A DNA stretch of 62,518 nucleotides from Natronomonas aquatica (GTDB taxonomy: Archaea > Halobacteriota > Halobacteria > Halobacteriales > Haloarculaceae). Both the position numbers and the translations under genes were made by a program. The stretch covers positions 1-62,518 of the forward strand of contig NZ_JAHLKM010000017.1 in the NCBI RefSeq assembly GCF_024449025.1. The letters run 5' to 3'. This document shows, piece after piece, positions 44,764-54,020 of the stretch. The notes beneath the pieces were generated by a model. It ran no database searches, was not told the DNA's origin, and was given only the letters and a program-made list of their open reading frames with translations. The number at the start of each line of letters is the position of its first letter. Position 1 is the first letter of the stretch.

Positions 44764-45909
44764 ATGACCGACCGGAAATACGACTTACTCACCGCCGAGG
44801 ACATCGACGAGGGACGGGCGACGGCCGCGTACTTCCTCCGGACGGAGGAGATCCTCGAGGACGTCGGCGCCGACCCCGAGGTCGTCGCGGAGCTTTCGGC
44901 ACCCGAAGGGTGGAACCTGATCGCGGGGCTGGAGGACCTCGCGCGGCTCCTCGAGGGGGTCCCCGTCGACGTCTGCGCGCCGCCGGAGGGGGCACCGATC
45001 TCCGGCGGCCCGGTCCTGCGCATCGAGGGCCCCTACCGGGCGTTCGGACGGTACGAATCCTCGATCCTGGGGTTTCTCGCTCACGCCTCCGGGATCGCTT
45101 CGGCCGCCTGGCGGGTCCGGGCGGCCGCCGGCGACCGGACCGTCCTGAGTTTCGGGACCCGTCGACAGCACCCCGCGCTCGGGGCGATGATCGAACGGAG
45201 CGCCCTGGTCGGGGGTGCCGACGGGATCGGCAACGTCGGCGGCGGCGAGACCATCGGCGTCGAGGCCGGCGGCACGATGCCTCACGCGCTCGCGATCGTG
45301 CTGGGATCCTCGGAGGCCGCCTGGAGCGCCTTCGACGACGCGCTCGGTCCGGACGTACCCCGCGTGATGTTGTGTGACACCTTCGACGACGAGGCCGAAG
45401 AGGTCCGGCGGGCCCTCGGGACGCTCGGGGAGGCGCTGGAAGGCGTCCGGCTCGATACGACCGGTTCGCGGCGCGGCGATATGCGCGCGATCGTCGAGGA
45501 CGTCCGCTGGGAGCTGAGACGGCACGACAGCGAGGACGTCGACGTGCTGGTCAGCGGCGGGATCGACGTCCCGGCGATCGAACGCCTGCGGGACGTCGCC
45601 GACGGGTTCGGCGTCGGCGGGGCGATCGCCGACGCCGACCCGATCGATTTCTCTTTGAACGTCGTCGAGGTCGACGGCGACGCGCGGACGAAACGGGGCG
45701 TCAAGCCGGGCGCGAAGACGGTCTACCGCGAGGACTACGAGGATACGGTCGTCGAACGCGACGAGACGGCCCCCGGGAGAGAGTTGCTCGAACCGCTTCT
45801 CGAGGGCGGCGAGATCGTCCGGTCGTTCGACCTCGATGACGCCCGCGAACGCGCACGGGCGGCGATCGAGCCGCTTTCGGACCGGGGCGTCTTCGATCGC
45901 GAACGGTAG
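44764..45909 (+). CDS. pncB: Nicotinate phosphoribosyltransferase
   Basis: 381 aa. Family motifs are SFGTRRQHPALGAMIE, VGGADGIGNVGGGE, TMPHALAIVLGS, VRLDTTGSRRGD and VLVSGGIDVPAIERL. Converts nicotinate to NaMN for NAD salvage. ATG 44764 opens the conserved sequence (MTDRKYDLLTAEDIDEGRA). The next gene, larB, uses NaAD derived from NaMN, so the pair makes metabolic sense. Confidence 0.93.
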   Translation: MTDRKYDLLTAEDIDEGRATAAYFLRTEEILEDVGADPEVVAELSAPEGWNLIAGLEDLARLLEGVPVDVCAPPEGAPISGGPVLRIEGPYRAFGRYESSILGFLAHASGIASAAWRVRAAAGDRTVLSFGTRRQHPALGAMIERSALVGGADGIGNVGGGETIGVEAGGTMPHALAIVLGSSEAAWSAFDDALGPDVPRVMLCDTFDDEAEEVRRALGTLGEALEGVRLDTTGSRRGDMRAIVEDVRWELRRHDSEDVDVLVSGGIDVPAIERLRDVADGFGVGGAIADADPIDFSLNVVEVDGDARTKRGVKPGAKTVYREDYEDTVVERDETAPGRELLEPLLEGGEIVRSFDLDDARERARAAIEPLSDRGVFDRER

Positions 45910-45931
45910 AGCTACCACCGAGGGACCGAAA

Positions 45932-46711
45932 ATGGCCGGTATGGAAGACGGAGACGACGGAGAGATCGCCGGGGGCGACGACGTCGAGGCCGTCCTCGAG
46001 GCGCTCGATCGGGACGAACTCACGGTGACCGAGGCCAGAGAGCGGCTCGGCGGCGTCCGCCAGCTCGGAGAGTTCGCCCGCGTCGACACCCGACAGGGCG
46101 AGCGGACCGGCATTCCGGAGGTAATCGAGGCCGAACGCAAGACAGACAGCGAACTGCTCGAGATCGGCGAGGAGCTTCTCGCCTCGATCGGGCTGGCGCT
46201 GCTCACCGGCGTACCCGAATCCGCCCGCCCGGACCTGCAGGCGGCGGCCGACGAGTGCGAGTTCTACGAGCGATCGGGGACGCTCGTCCTCCGGGCCGAG
46301 GACTACGAGCCGCCCGAAAAGCGGGGGCGGGTCGGCGTCGTCACCGCAGGGACCTCCGACATCGCGGTCGCCGAGCAGACGGCCGCGATCGCCGCCGAGA
46401 TGGGGTGTCACGTCGAGACGGTCTACGACGTCGGCGTCTCGGCGATCCACCGGCTGTTCGCCGAGCGGGAGACGCTCGAGGCGTGTGACTGTGTCGTCGT
46501 CGCTGCCGGGCGGGAAGGAGCGCTGGCGACGGTCGTCGCCGGCCTCGTCTCGGCACCCGTCATCGGCCTGCCAGTCGGGACGGGAGCGGGATACGGCGGC
46601 GACGGCGAGGCCGCGCTGATGGGAATGTTACAGTCGTGTACCTACCTGACAGTCGTGAACGTCGATGCGGGGTTCGTCGCGGGCGGGCAGGCGGCACTCA
46701 TCGCACGATAG
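45932..46711 (+). CDS. larB: LarB, nickel-pincer cofactor biosynthesis
   Basis: 259 aa (ATG 45932 or 45941). The PurE-like core is VGVVTAGTSDIAVAEQTA, VVVAAGREGALATVVAGL and PVIGLPVGTGAGYGG, with AALMGMLQSC. LarB carboxylates and cleaves NaAD in the first step of the Ni-pincer nucleotide route for lactate racemase-type enzymes. larC and larE are not in the window. Confidence 0.9.
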   Translation: MAGMEDGDDGEIAGGDDVEAVLEALDRDELTVTEARERLGGVRQLGEFARVDTRQGERTGIPEVIEAERKTDSELLEIGEELLASIGLALLTGVPESARPDLQAAADECEFYERSGTLVLRAEDYEPPEKRGRVGVVTAGTSDIAVAEQTAAIAAEMGCHVETVYDVGVSAIHRLFAERETLEACDCVVVAAGREGALATVVAGLVSAPVIGLPVGTGAGYGGDGEAALMGMLQSCTYLTVVNVDAGFVAGGQAALIAR

Positions 46712-46732
46712 GGCCGAAAACTGACGGACCGC

Positions 46733-47488
46733 TCACCGCGCGGTCGGGACGTCCTCACGCCAGTGAAACAGCCGACGTTCGGCCCCCGTCACCGCGGCCT
46801 GCAGAGCGACCATCACGCCGACGAAGAGCGCAAGCGCCGCGAGCAGTGCCGTCAGATCGCCCTCGTTGAACCAGAACCGGAACAGCGCTCCCATCCCGCG
46901 GTTCATGCCGAACGTCTCGGCCAGCACGACGATCTTCCAGACCATGCTCAACAGGTACCGGGCGCTCCCGAAGACCGCCGGGAGGATCGCCGGAAGGTAG
47001 ATTTCCCGCAGGACGGAGCGCCGATCGACGCCGAAGGCGGCGGCCATATCGAGCAGTTCCCGGTCGACGTCCGCGGCGCCCTCGTGGACGGAGACGGTCG
47101 CGAAAGGCGTCGCCGCCACGACGACGGCGGCCACGACCGAGAGGTCGCTGAAGCTGAAAAGCACCATCCCGACCAGCACGACGACGAGCGTCGGGATCGT
47201 CATCCAGAACGGCAGCCAGACCGAGACGCCGGCCTCGATGCGGTCGTCGACCGCCATGGCGACCCCGACCGGAACCGCGACGGCGAGCCCGACGGCCGTC
47301 GCGACGGCGACCCGGAGCAGGCTCCGGCCGAGGTGTGTCAGTCCGTTCCCGCCCGGACCCGACGCCACGATCTCGGGGAGCCGTTCGGCCACCGCCAGCG
47401 GTCCGGGCAGCAGCGTCGGCGCGAGCGCGCTCGCGAGCACCCAACACAAAAGCACCACGACACCGCCGCCGAGCCCGCGTCGGGACAT
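46733..47488 (-). CDS. ABC importer permease
   Basis: 251 aa, SsuC/TauC-type permease: five or six membrane spans and the EAA loop AAAFGVDRRSVLREIYLPAI. Last gene of a four-gene importer operon (lipoprotein, permease, ATPase, permease). Two different permeases imply a heterodimer. Confidence 0.87.
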   Translation of the reverse strand: MSRRGLGGGVVVLLCWVLASALAPTLLPGPLAVAERLPEIVASGPGGNGLTHLGRSLLRVAVATAVGLAVAVPVGVAMAVDDRIEAGVSVWLPFWMTIPTLVVVLVGMVLFSFSDLSVVAAVVVAATPFATVSVHEGAADVDRELLDMAAAFGVDRRSVLREIYLPAILPAVFGSARYLLSMVWKIVVLAETFGMNRGMGALFRFWFNEGDLTALLAALALFVGVMVALQAAVTGAERRLFHWREDVPTAR

Positions 47489-47489
47489 C

Positions 47490-48239
47490 TCATTCGACCT
47501 CCTCGAAGAACAGCCGCGTGAGTTCGGCCTGTGTCTCGTGGATCTCGGGGTCGTCGAACTGGCGGGGCCGACCGTGGGGGACGACCAGTTCCTCGAAGAC
47601 GGCGCCGTTCTCGTCCATCAGAGAGATCCGATCCGAGAGGACGACCGCCTCGGCGACGTCGTGAGTGACAAAGAGTACCGAGGTCCCCGTCTCCGACCAG
47701 AGATCGAGCAGGTCTTCGCGGGCCCCTCGGGCGGTCACCTCGTCGAGCGAGGAGAAGGGTTCGTCCATCAACAGCAACTCGGGATCGATCGCGAGCGCAC
47801 GCGCCAGCCCGACCCGCTGGCGCATCCCCCCCGAGAGCTGTTTCGGATAGCTGTTTCGCTCCTCGCCCAGTCCGACCCGATCGAGCCACGCCTCGATCCG
47901 GCGGTCGCGTTCCTCGGGGCCGACGCCGGCCGCCTTCAGCGCGAAGTCGATGTTCTCGCCGACGGTGCGCCACTCGAGCAGCCGGGGTTCCTGAAAGACG
48001 TATCCGATCGGGAGTTCCCCCGGATCGACGGGCTGGCCGTCGAACTCGACGGTTCCGGCGTCGGGTTCGAGGATGCCGGCGACCACGTTCAAGAGGGTGG
48101 TCTTGCCACAGCCCGACGGTCCCATCAGCGTGACGAACTCGCCGTCGGCGACGGTGAGATCGAGATCCTCGAAGACGGTGAGCGGGCCGTCCGCCCCCTC
48201 GAAGCGCTTGGTGACGCCCGCAATCCGGAGCCGGCTCAC
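47490..48239 (-). CDS. ABC importer ATP-binding protein
   Basis: 249 aa with GTG start in a GTGA overlap (48236-48239) with the upstream permease. Walker A GPSGCGKTT, Q-loop VFQEPRLLEW, signature QLSGGMRQRVGLA, Walker B LLLMDEPFSSLD, and THDVAEAV. Typical of nitrate/sulfonate/taurine or thiamine-precursor importers. Confidence 0.92.
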   Translation of the reverse strand: MSRLRIAGVTKRFEGADGPLTVFEDLDLTVADGEFVTLMGPSGCGKTTLLNVVAGILEPDAGTVEFDGQPVDPGELPIGYVFQEPRLLEWRTVGENIDFALKAAGVGPEERDRRIEAWLDRVGLGEERNSYPKQLSGGMRQRVGLARALAIDPELLLMDEPFSSLDEVTARGAREDLLDLWSETGTSVLFVTHDVAEAVVLSDRISLMDENGAVFEELVVPHGRPRQFDDPEIHETQAELTRLFFEEVE

Positions 48240-49066
48240 TCTACCATCCCCCGGACGCCGGTCGTCTCGGGTTGCCACCGGCTCGCGTATCGCTCCAGCC
48301 GCCGGAGGAGCCGGTCCGCCCCGTAGATCAGCACCATTACCGGGATCGCCCACGCGATGACCATCCCGTTTTCGAAACTCTCGAAGTGGTATTTGACGGC
48401 GACGCCGACGCCGGTTGCGGAACCGAACACCTCCGCGACGAGACACAGCTTCCAGGAGACCGCCAGCCCGATCCGGGCGACCCCGAACAGGTACGGCCGA
48501 AGTTGCGGGAGATAAACGTGTCGCCAGACCGCACGCCGGGAGGCACCGAACGCCCGGGCCATCTCCGAGAGCGACTCGTCGATGTCGCCCATCCCCTCCC
48601 AGATCGTGACAGTCAGGTAGGGAAACACCACGAGAACGACGACGAAGACCGGGACCAGAAACTCGGTCAGTCCGAACCAGATGACGCCGACGAACGCCCA
48701 CACCACCGAAGGGACGGTCAGGAGGACGAAAAGCGGCCCGGCGAGGTATCCACGGAGCGCGGTCCAAGACCCCATCGCGATCCCCCAGATCGTAGCCAGG
48801 AAAAACGAGACGGCAAACCCCACGAGTACCCGGGCGACCGTGGCGCCGAACTGGACGAGCGGATCGAAGGGCGTCCCGCCACCGACGACGAGACGGAGGT
48901 CCCCGGCGAGCGCCACCAGCCCGGGAAACCGGTAGGCGGGGAACAGAAGCGAGAGCAGCTGCCAGCCGACGAGGACGGAGAGGACCGAGACGACCGTCGC
49001 GGGCCGCGGGCGGATGCGCGCCGGGAGCGACTTGGACCGGGACCGTGACGCGCCGTCGGCGCTCAT
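48236..49066 (-). CDS. ABC importer permease
   Basis: 276 aa, ATG at 49066 overlapping the lipoprotein stop as ATGA. The EAA loop is ARAFGASRRAVWRHVYLPQL. About six membrane segments. Paralogue of the permease at 46733. Confidence 0.87.
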   Translation of the reverse strand: MSADGASRSRSKSLPARIRPRPATVVSVLSVLVGWQLLSLLFPAYRFPGLVALAGDLRLVVGGGTPFDPLVQFGATVARVLVGFAVSFFLATIWGIAMGSWTALRGYLAGPLFVLLTVPSVVWAFVGVIWFGLTEFLVPVFVVVLVVFPYLTVTIWEGMGDIDESLSEMARAFGASRRAVWRHVYLPQLRPYLFGVARIGLAVSWKLCLVAEVFGSATGVGVAVKYHFESFENGMVIAWAIPVMVLIYGADRLLRRLERYASRWQPETTGVRGMVE

Positions 49067-50073
49067 GTGTCGGCCTCGAGCTCCTCTGCGGTCCGGAACG
49101 TCGTCTCCCGGTCGCCGAGGCTGACGGCCCCGGCGTCGGCGAGCAGCTCGAAGAACGTCCAGTGGGCCTCGACGAGTTCCTCGTCGTAGTAGGCCGGGCC
49201 GAAGACGACGCCGTCCCCCATCAGCTCGACGACGGTCGCGGCCTCGTCCGAACCGGTGATGCCGGCCGCTTCGCCGAACTCCTCGAGGGCCGTCTCCGCG
49301 TTCGCCTCGAACGATTCGAGGGCGGCAGCCCAGCCGGCGAGGAAGTCCTCGACCTCGCGTCCGTGCTCCGACAGCCAGTCCGGGCGGGCGGTGAAGGCCG
49401 TCGTCGGGATCCCGACGCCGGTCCGCTGGTACCAGAGCTCGTAGGGGTCGAAAACCGTTTTGACGCCCTCGTCGGCGATCCCCCTGATGGTGAACCCCGA
49501 AAACTGCGAGATCGCATCGAGTTCCCCCTCCTGGAGGAACTCCCACAGGGCCGGCGGTTCGGCGGCCCGTGTGTCGGCGGTGTCCTCAACGATGTCGAAG
49601 CCGTACTCGTCCTCGACGAGCACCCGGTGGACGGTGCTGGTCGTCGAACTCAACGCCGCGGGGAGCCCGAACGTCTTCCCGGCGAGGTCGGTGGGATCCA
49701 CGATGGATTCGTCGTCGGCGTCGGCGAACATCCGGTTGAACATGTTCTGTTGGGGCCCGACGAACACGAGCGGCTCACCCCGATCCATGAACTCGAGTTG
49801 GGCGACCGCCGACGGGGCGCCGATATCGGCCTCGTTGTCGACGATCTGGCGGTTATACCGCCCGAACGGGGCCGTTTCGAACGAGAGATCGATCCCGCGG
49901 TCGGTCCATACCCCTTCCTGTATTCCCCACCTGAAGACGGCGACGCTGATGCTGCTTTCGACCTCGACGGTCCGGAGTGACGTCCCCTCGCCGTCGGTAC
50001 CGGAACCGAGACAGCCGCCGAGACCGGCAGATACCCCGACGCCGACCGCGCCGAGAACGGCTCGTCGCTTCAC
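49063..50073 (-). CDS. ABC substrate-binding lipoprotein (NMT1/SsuA-like)
   Basis: 336 aa, GTG start. MKRRAVLGAVGVGVSAG then LGGCLG gives a twin-Arg signal with lipobox Cys, so a Tat-exported lipoprotein. The mature part begins with a Ser/Thr-rich region and folds like NMT1-type binding proteins (FGRYNRQIVDNEADIGAPSA). TTTTAAAT at about 50100-50107 lies 28 bases upstream and drives the operon. Ligand is unknown: sulfonate, nitrate, or a pyrimidine precursor of thiamine are all possible. Confidence 0.87.
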   Translation of the reverse strand: MKRRAVLGAVGVGVSAGLGGCLGSGTDGEGTSLRTVEVESSISVAVFRWGIQEGVWTDRGIDLSFETAPFGRYNRQIVDNEADIGAPSAVAQLEFMDRGEPLVFVGPQQNMFNRMFADADDESIVDPTDLAGKTFGLPAALSSTTSTVHRVLVEDEYGFDIVEDTADTRAAEPPALWEFLQEGELDAISQFSGFTIRGIADEGVKTVFDPYELWYQRTGVGIPTTAFTARPDWLSEHGREVEDFLAGWAAALESFEANAETALEEFGEAAGITGSDEAATVVELMGDGVVFGPAYYDEELVEAHWTFFELLADAGAVSLGDRETTFRTAEELEADT

Positions 50074-50245
50074 TGTAGGTTCCTCGTAGCAGGTTCTGAT
50101 TTAAAATATCTTCGGAGAGTGTCTTTGAAAAGAGAATATCTATTGAAATCCGGATCGAACGTCAATCCTGTCACGTGTCGCTCGGAGAAGGGGGGAAAGC
50201 GACACACAGCGGTCGCTTGGGTCCGAAACGAAAAGGGCCGGGAGC

Positions 50246-50329
50246 GCCGAGGGTGAGATTTGAACTCACGAGTCCTCTCGGACAGTTGCTCTCGAAGCAA
50301 CCGCCTTGGCCGGGCTAGGCTACCTCGGC
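50246..50329 (-). tRNA. tRNA-Ser(CGA)
   Basis: The minus strand folds as a class II tRNA with a 7-bp acceptor stem (GCCGAGG/CCTCGGC), a variable arm (TGTCCGAGAGGAC) and the T arm GTGAGTTCAAATCTCAC. The anticodon stem GTTGC/GCAAC encloses TTCGAGA, anticodon CGA, reading UCG. A TATA-like CCATAAACT lies about 30-40 bases upstream. Confidence 0.95.
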
Positions 50330-50473
50330 TCGATCGTACGTCGGTGGGTGGTGAGTTTATGGGTTTCGATCCACGGGAGAAGTCGGCACTGTCGACCGGC
50401 CCGGTTTCGGGGAAATTCGTGTCCCGCAGGATATGTTCAGAAAATCGTTGTCAACAGGATGCCGGGCGAGCGG

Positions 50474-51319
50474 TCAGTCGTCGGCGGGGGTCGACTCGGT
50501 GGTCGCCCCGTAGGAGGCGCCGGAGCTGATCGTCTCGACGTTGTTGACGACGTATCTGATCACCAGGAACGAGAAGAAGTACTTCGCGACGATGTCGAAG
50601 AGGCTGTACCCCCACGACGTGACGCCGACCGACTGGACGACGGCGAGCCCCTCGTTGCCGAGCGCCCACCAGATCGTGTACCCGAACCACAGCACGACCG
50701 TCAACAGCTTCAGGGTGTTGAAGATATCGGCCGTGCCGGCGGCCCGGGCGTCCTCGGGCCACTCGAACAGCAGGATGTAGACGACGACCAGGAAGAACGT
50801 ACAGCTGATCGCGTACCAGAACCACCGCATCAGATACGAGGAGGTGGTAAGCGCCGCAGCCAGCCCGGTTATCATGATTCCGATATCGAAAACAATAGCG
50901 GTGAAGATCTTCGTCATGCTCGAGCCCGCAATAAGCCCGAGCGCAAGGAGAATAAACGGCGTCGAGAACGCCCACGTCAGGTATCGACCCCAGAGGCTGA
51001 CGGTCCCATCGACTGTCCCGCCGGTCGCCAGATTGGTTGTCGTCCCTGCCATGGGATGGCCGTCGGGCATCTCGAGGATGCTGATAGTGAGACCCGAGGC
51101 GAGCCCGGTATAGCTGGCGACCGAGACGGCCGAAACCATCATTACTGACACGACGATCAACCGGCCGCGGGGATCATCGACGCTCCGTCCGAGGTACGCG
51201 AAGAACAGCAACGACAGCCCCGCCAGTCCGATGTTTATCCATATCGAACTGCCGAGGAGTGGGTCGTTCAGTACGTGTCGGAACAGCTCCGCCTGCGATG
51301 CTTGTAGCGTGGCTGACAT
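50474..51319 (-). CDS. hop: Halorhodopsin (light-driven chloride pump)
   Basis: 281 aa from ATG 51319; an in-frame ATG at 51334 exists but GATATAC at 51346-51351 places transcription start near 51322. Seven helices. The helix C motif WGRYLTWAFSTPFILLA has Thr115, Ser119 and Ala126 in place of the proton-pump Asp-Thr-Asp, the chloride-pump pattern. Lys246 in FDIVAKYFF holds retinal. The sequence closely follows recalled Natronomonas halorhodopsin (SYTGLASGLTIS, TSSYLMRWFWYAISC). Co-located with retinal synthesis genes and a Bat site. Confidence 0.97.
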   Translation of the reverse strand: MSATLQASQAELFRHVLNDPLLGSSIWINIGLAGLSLLFFAYLGRSVDDPRGRLIVVSVMMVSAVSVASYTGLASGLTISILEMPDGHPMAGTTTNLATGGTVDGTVSLWGRYLTWAFSTPFILLALGLIAGSSMTKIFTAIVFDIGIMITGLAAALTTSSYLMRWFWYAISCTFFLVVVYILLFEWPEDARAAGTADIFNTLKLLTVVLWFGYTIWWALGNEGLAVVQSVGVTSWGYSLFDIVAKYFFSFLVIRYVVNNVETISSGASYGATTESTPADD

Positions 51320-51375
51320 TCCGATCTGTGACATAGTCCAATCAGTATATCGCGCGGTACGTTGAAAAAATAGGA

Positions 51376-51390
51376 ACCACACTAGTTTGG
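51376..51390. promoter_or_regulatory. Bat-type upstream activating site of hop
   Basis: ACCACACTAGTTTGG matches the recalled Halobacterium bop activating consensus ACC-N2-ACTAG-TT-N-G. It lies about 25-40 bases beyond the hop TATA box (51346-51351), on the strand opposite to hop; the site is nearly palindromic. Compare the site at 54025. Confidence 0.6.
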
Positions 51391-51523
51391 CCTTTCAGAG
51401 ATGTAAAACCGCCAACAGGAGGTCTTTCGGCCGGTATCGATGTCTCCCCGGCGCTCGTATCCGCACACGGAACCGGGTCGAACCGGACGTAGGCGGGCGT
51501 ACGGACGCCGACGGGACGCCCGG

Positions 51524-51949
51524 TCAGAGCCGCCGGTGGAGGTTTTCGAGCGTCGCTTCGAGTTCCCGACGGTTGATCCGGTCGGCAACTGGGCCGAGGA
51601 GCCGATCGAGAAGCGGCGGGAAACCGAGATCGTAGGTCGCGGTGTAGGTGACTCGCGTGCCGCCTTCGACCGGTTCGAAGTCCCACTCGATCCGCCCCCC
51701 GATGTCGCCGGTCAACTCGAAGACGATACGCTCGGGCGGCTCGTGCTCGACGCCGCGAACCTCGCCGCCGAAGGATAGCCCGAAGAGGCGATACGTGTAG
51801 CTGGCCCGCTTGCCGCCCGTATCGAGCGTGCCGAGCGTCTCGACCGCCGAGAGCCGCGGCGAGATCCGCGCCTGGTTCTCCGGGACGTCCATGTACTCGA
51901 AGACCGCTTCGGGCGGGCGGTCGATGACCGTCGTCGCGTTCGCCTCCAT
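51524..51949 (-). CDS. SRPBCC-domain protein (CoxG-like)
   Basis: 141 aa. TTVIDRPPEAVFEYMDVPEN, GGRIEWDFEPVEGGTRVTYT and a long C-terminal helix mark a START-like lipid or hydrophobic-ligand pocket. It follows brp by 32 bases on the same strand, so it may ride on the carotenoid operon and bind a hydrophobic intermediate; that role is inference. Confidence 0.8.
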   Translation of the reverse strand: MEANATTVIDRPPEAVFEYMDVPENQARISPRLSAVETLGTLDTGGKRASYTYRLFGLSFGGEVRGVEHEPPERIVFELTGDIGGRIEWDFEPVEGGTRVTYTATYDLGFPPLLDRLLGPVADRINRRELEATLENLHRRL

Positions 51950-51981
51950 GTGGGAGGGTTGCGGTCGGACGGGGTTAATAG

Positions 51982-53091
51982 TTAACCGCCCCGATCCGAA
52001 GCCGGGGGGTCGGCGGTCCAGAGACGCTGTTCGCGATCCATCGCCGCCACGACGACGACGTGAGGAAGCGTGAGAACGGCGATCAACGCGAGGTACGCCC
52101 CGACGAGCGAAAGCGGTTCGGCGACGGTGCCCGGCACGACGAGATACCAGAGCCCCAGGATCGCGACCGACGCCGCGGTGAGCGGGAGAGCGTCCCGGCC
52201 GAACGAGACGAGCGCGGAAATGTAACGGTTCGATTCGAGCGCCGGCGCGGCGCCGGGATCGACGGCCAAAAGCCGGACGATGTGTCGAATCGAGTGCCAA
52301 AAACAAAAGTACAGCCCGACGGCGAAGATCGGGGGAACGGTCGAAAAGAACGCGACGAGCGCGAGCGTCTCGCCGGCGTCGAGGAGCCAGGATCGTCGTC
52401 CCGCAGGGCCGGCGGTTCGGAACCCGACGGCGAGCGTCCCGACGACGAGCGCGGCGAGTGCGACCGCGACGGCGAGCCGTCCAGTCGGGGTGAACGCGGC
52501 CGAAACCGCGACGGCTGTGCCGGGATCGAACAGTTCGACGAGCGTCGTGACGACCAGCTCGTACTCGGCGGGAAACGCCACGAGAGGAACGAGCATCGGG
52601 AGCGCCCCCCGCGTGGCCGCCGTCAGGAGACGCGTGACCCGGCCGGTCGGGTGGCCCGTCCCGAAGGTGACGAGCGGGTAGACGTCGCCCTGCCCCCAGT
52701 GAGCCCACGTCAGGAGAATAAAGGAGCCGACTGCCACGGCGGGCGCGAGAAACCAGACGACGGCGTAGGCCCCGCCGACGACGAGATAGAGGCCGCCGAC
52801 GGCGGCGAGCCACCTCGGGGTGACCGGTTCCGCCCTGGTTCGCGGGATCGCGAGGTGATCGATCGCGCCGTGTGGGAGCCCGAAGAGGACGACGCTGGCG
52901 GCGAGCGGGACCAACTGATAGGAACGCGGAACCGACACGCCGGCGAGAAAGACGAGCGTCGTCACGCCGATGACGATCCACCCGGGAAGAAACGCGAGCC
53001 TCGAGAGCGCCCCGACGCCCCCGCTTTCGCCCGAACCGACACCGCCAGGCAGCAATCGCCGGTCAGGTAACCGTTCGGTCACTCTCTTCAC
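51982..53091 (-). CDS. brp: Beta-carotene 15,15'-dioxygenase, Brp/Blh family
   Basis: 369 aa integral membrane protein with about ten spans. The iron-binding His residues appear in FGLPHGAIDHL, LTWAHWGQGD, FCFWHSIRHIV and LTLPHVVVV, the pattern of Brp/Blh. Cleaves beta-carotene to two retinal molecules. Overlaps crtY by 29 bases, so the two are co-translated. Confidence 0.93.
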   Translation of the reverse strand: MKRVTERLPDRRLLPGGVGSGESGGVGALSRLAFLPGWIVIGVTTLVFLAGVSVPRSYQLVPLAASVVLFGLPHGAIDHLAIPRTRAEPVTPRWLAAVGGLYLVVGGAYAVVWFLAPAVAVGSFILLTWAHWGQGDVYPLVTFGTGHPTGRVTRLLTAATRGALPMLVPLVAFPAEYELVVTTLVELFDPGTAVAVSAAFTPTGRLAVAVALAALVVGTLAVGFRTAGPAGRRSWLLDAGETLALVAFFSTVPPIFAVGLYFCFWHSIRHIVRLLAVDPGAAPALESNRYISALVSFGRDALPLTAASVAILGLWYLVVPGTVAEPLSLVGAYLALIAVLTLPHVVVVAAMDREQRLWTADPPASDRGG

Positions 53092-53917
53092 CCCGTTCGT
53101 CCGGGTCGCCGTCGGCCACCGCGCGACGTTTGCCGGCCGGGAACAGCCCGACGACGGCGGGCGGGACGGCCGCCCGAACGTCGGGGGCGACCGTCGGCCA
53201 CTGTTCGACGAGCCACAGGTACAGAACCAGCCCCTGGACGATGAAGACGTTCGTGATCAGGAAAAAGAGCATCTCCTCGATCGGCAGCCCGAACGCCGCG
53301 ATACCGACAGTGTACGTCGTGGAAATCGTCCACAGACCGTTCGTGATCGCGTACCAGTCGACGAACCACAGATAGACGGTCGGAACGCCGATACCGAGCG
53401 CGACGGTACGCCGGGCACGGACGAGATGCGGCCAGCCGAACGCCCACTGGATCGCGAGGATCGGTCCGGCCCACACGAGGATCGCACCGAGATACAGCCT
53501 CGAGGGGTCGGCGAGCAACAGCCCGGCGCCACACGCCCCGACGGCGAGGCCGGCGACGAGGCCGGCGAGACGCGTTCGACCCGGGATCCGGAGGGATCCC
53601 TCGGTCGGGATATCGAGATTATAGAGCCACAGCGCAGCCAGGATCGGCTGGAGGACGAAGAACAGATACTCGCCGATCGGGGCGGCCCAGACGTGTGCCC
53701 TCGTGGCGCCGCTCCCGTACCACCAGACACCCTGATCGATCAGGAGGTTGTCCCACGGCGTCGTGTACAGAAACGCCAAAACGAGGACGACGAAGAGGCC
53801 GAAGAACGGGACTTTCCCCCACGTCGCGGCCGAGCGAGCGTACGTGAGGATCCCAAGGACGAGGATCAGCGGCACGACGAAGAGGAGATGGACCCCCAGA
53901 TACGTTTCCGGTGTCAT
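53063..53917 (-). CDS. crtY: Lycopene cyclase (CrtYcd type)
   Basis: 284 aa, about seven membrane spans in two repeats. The motifs YTTPWDNLL and LPIEEMLFFL are those of archaeal/actinobacterial heterodimer-type cyclases fused in one chain. Makes beta-carotene from lycopene for the downstream dioxygenase. ATG 53917 overlaps the stop of a 24-aa leader ORF as ATGA. Confidence 0.92.
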   Translation of the reverse strand: MTPETYLGVHLLFVVPLILVLGILTYARSAATWGKVPFFGLFVVLVLAFLYTTPWDNLLIDQGVWWYGSGATRAHVWAAPIGEYLFFVLQPILAALWLYNLDIPTEGSLRIPGRTRLAGLVAGLAVGACGAGLLLADPSRLYLGAILVWAGPILAIQWAFGWPHLVRARRTVALGIGVPTVYLWFVDWYAITNGLWTISTTYTVGIAAFGLPIEEMLFFLITNVFIVQGLVLYLWLVEQWPTVAPDVRAAVPPAVVGLFPAGKRRAVADGDPDERGEESDRTVT

Positions 53918-53988
53918 CGTTGCCTCGACGACGCTACTCCGGCAGGCTCGTGGTGCAGTGAGGTCGGATGCGACATCGTCGGGGCCAT
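53914..53988 (-). CDS. Possible 24-aa leader ORF of crtY
   Basis: ATG 53988 opens MAPTMSHPTSLHHEPAGV followed by ASSRQR and ends in the ATGA shared with the crtY start. TATA-like TAGATTTACT (54011-54020) would start the RNA at about 53989, almost exactly on this ATG. It would let a leaderless transcript deliver ribosomes to crtY. The peptide itself has no recognised family. Confidence 0.4.
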   Translation of the reverse strand: MAPTMSHPTSLHHEPAGVASSRQR

Positions 53989-54020
53989 AATACGAAGTTT
54001 GCCCGCGAGTAGTAAATCTA

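Noticed and set aside
50246-50329. Island attachment at tRNA-Ser
   Set aside because: The genes on both sides are core and no duplicate of the tRNA 3' end was seen near the island.
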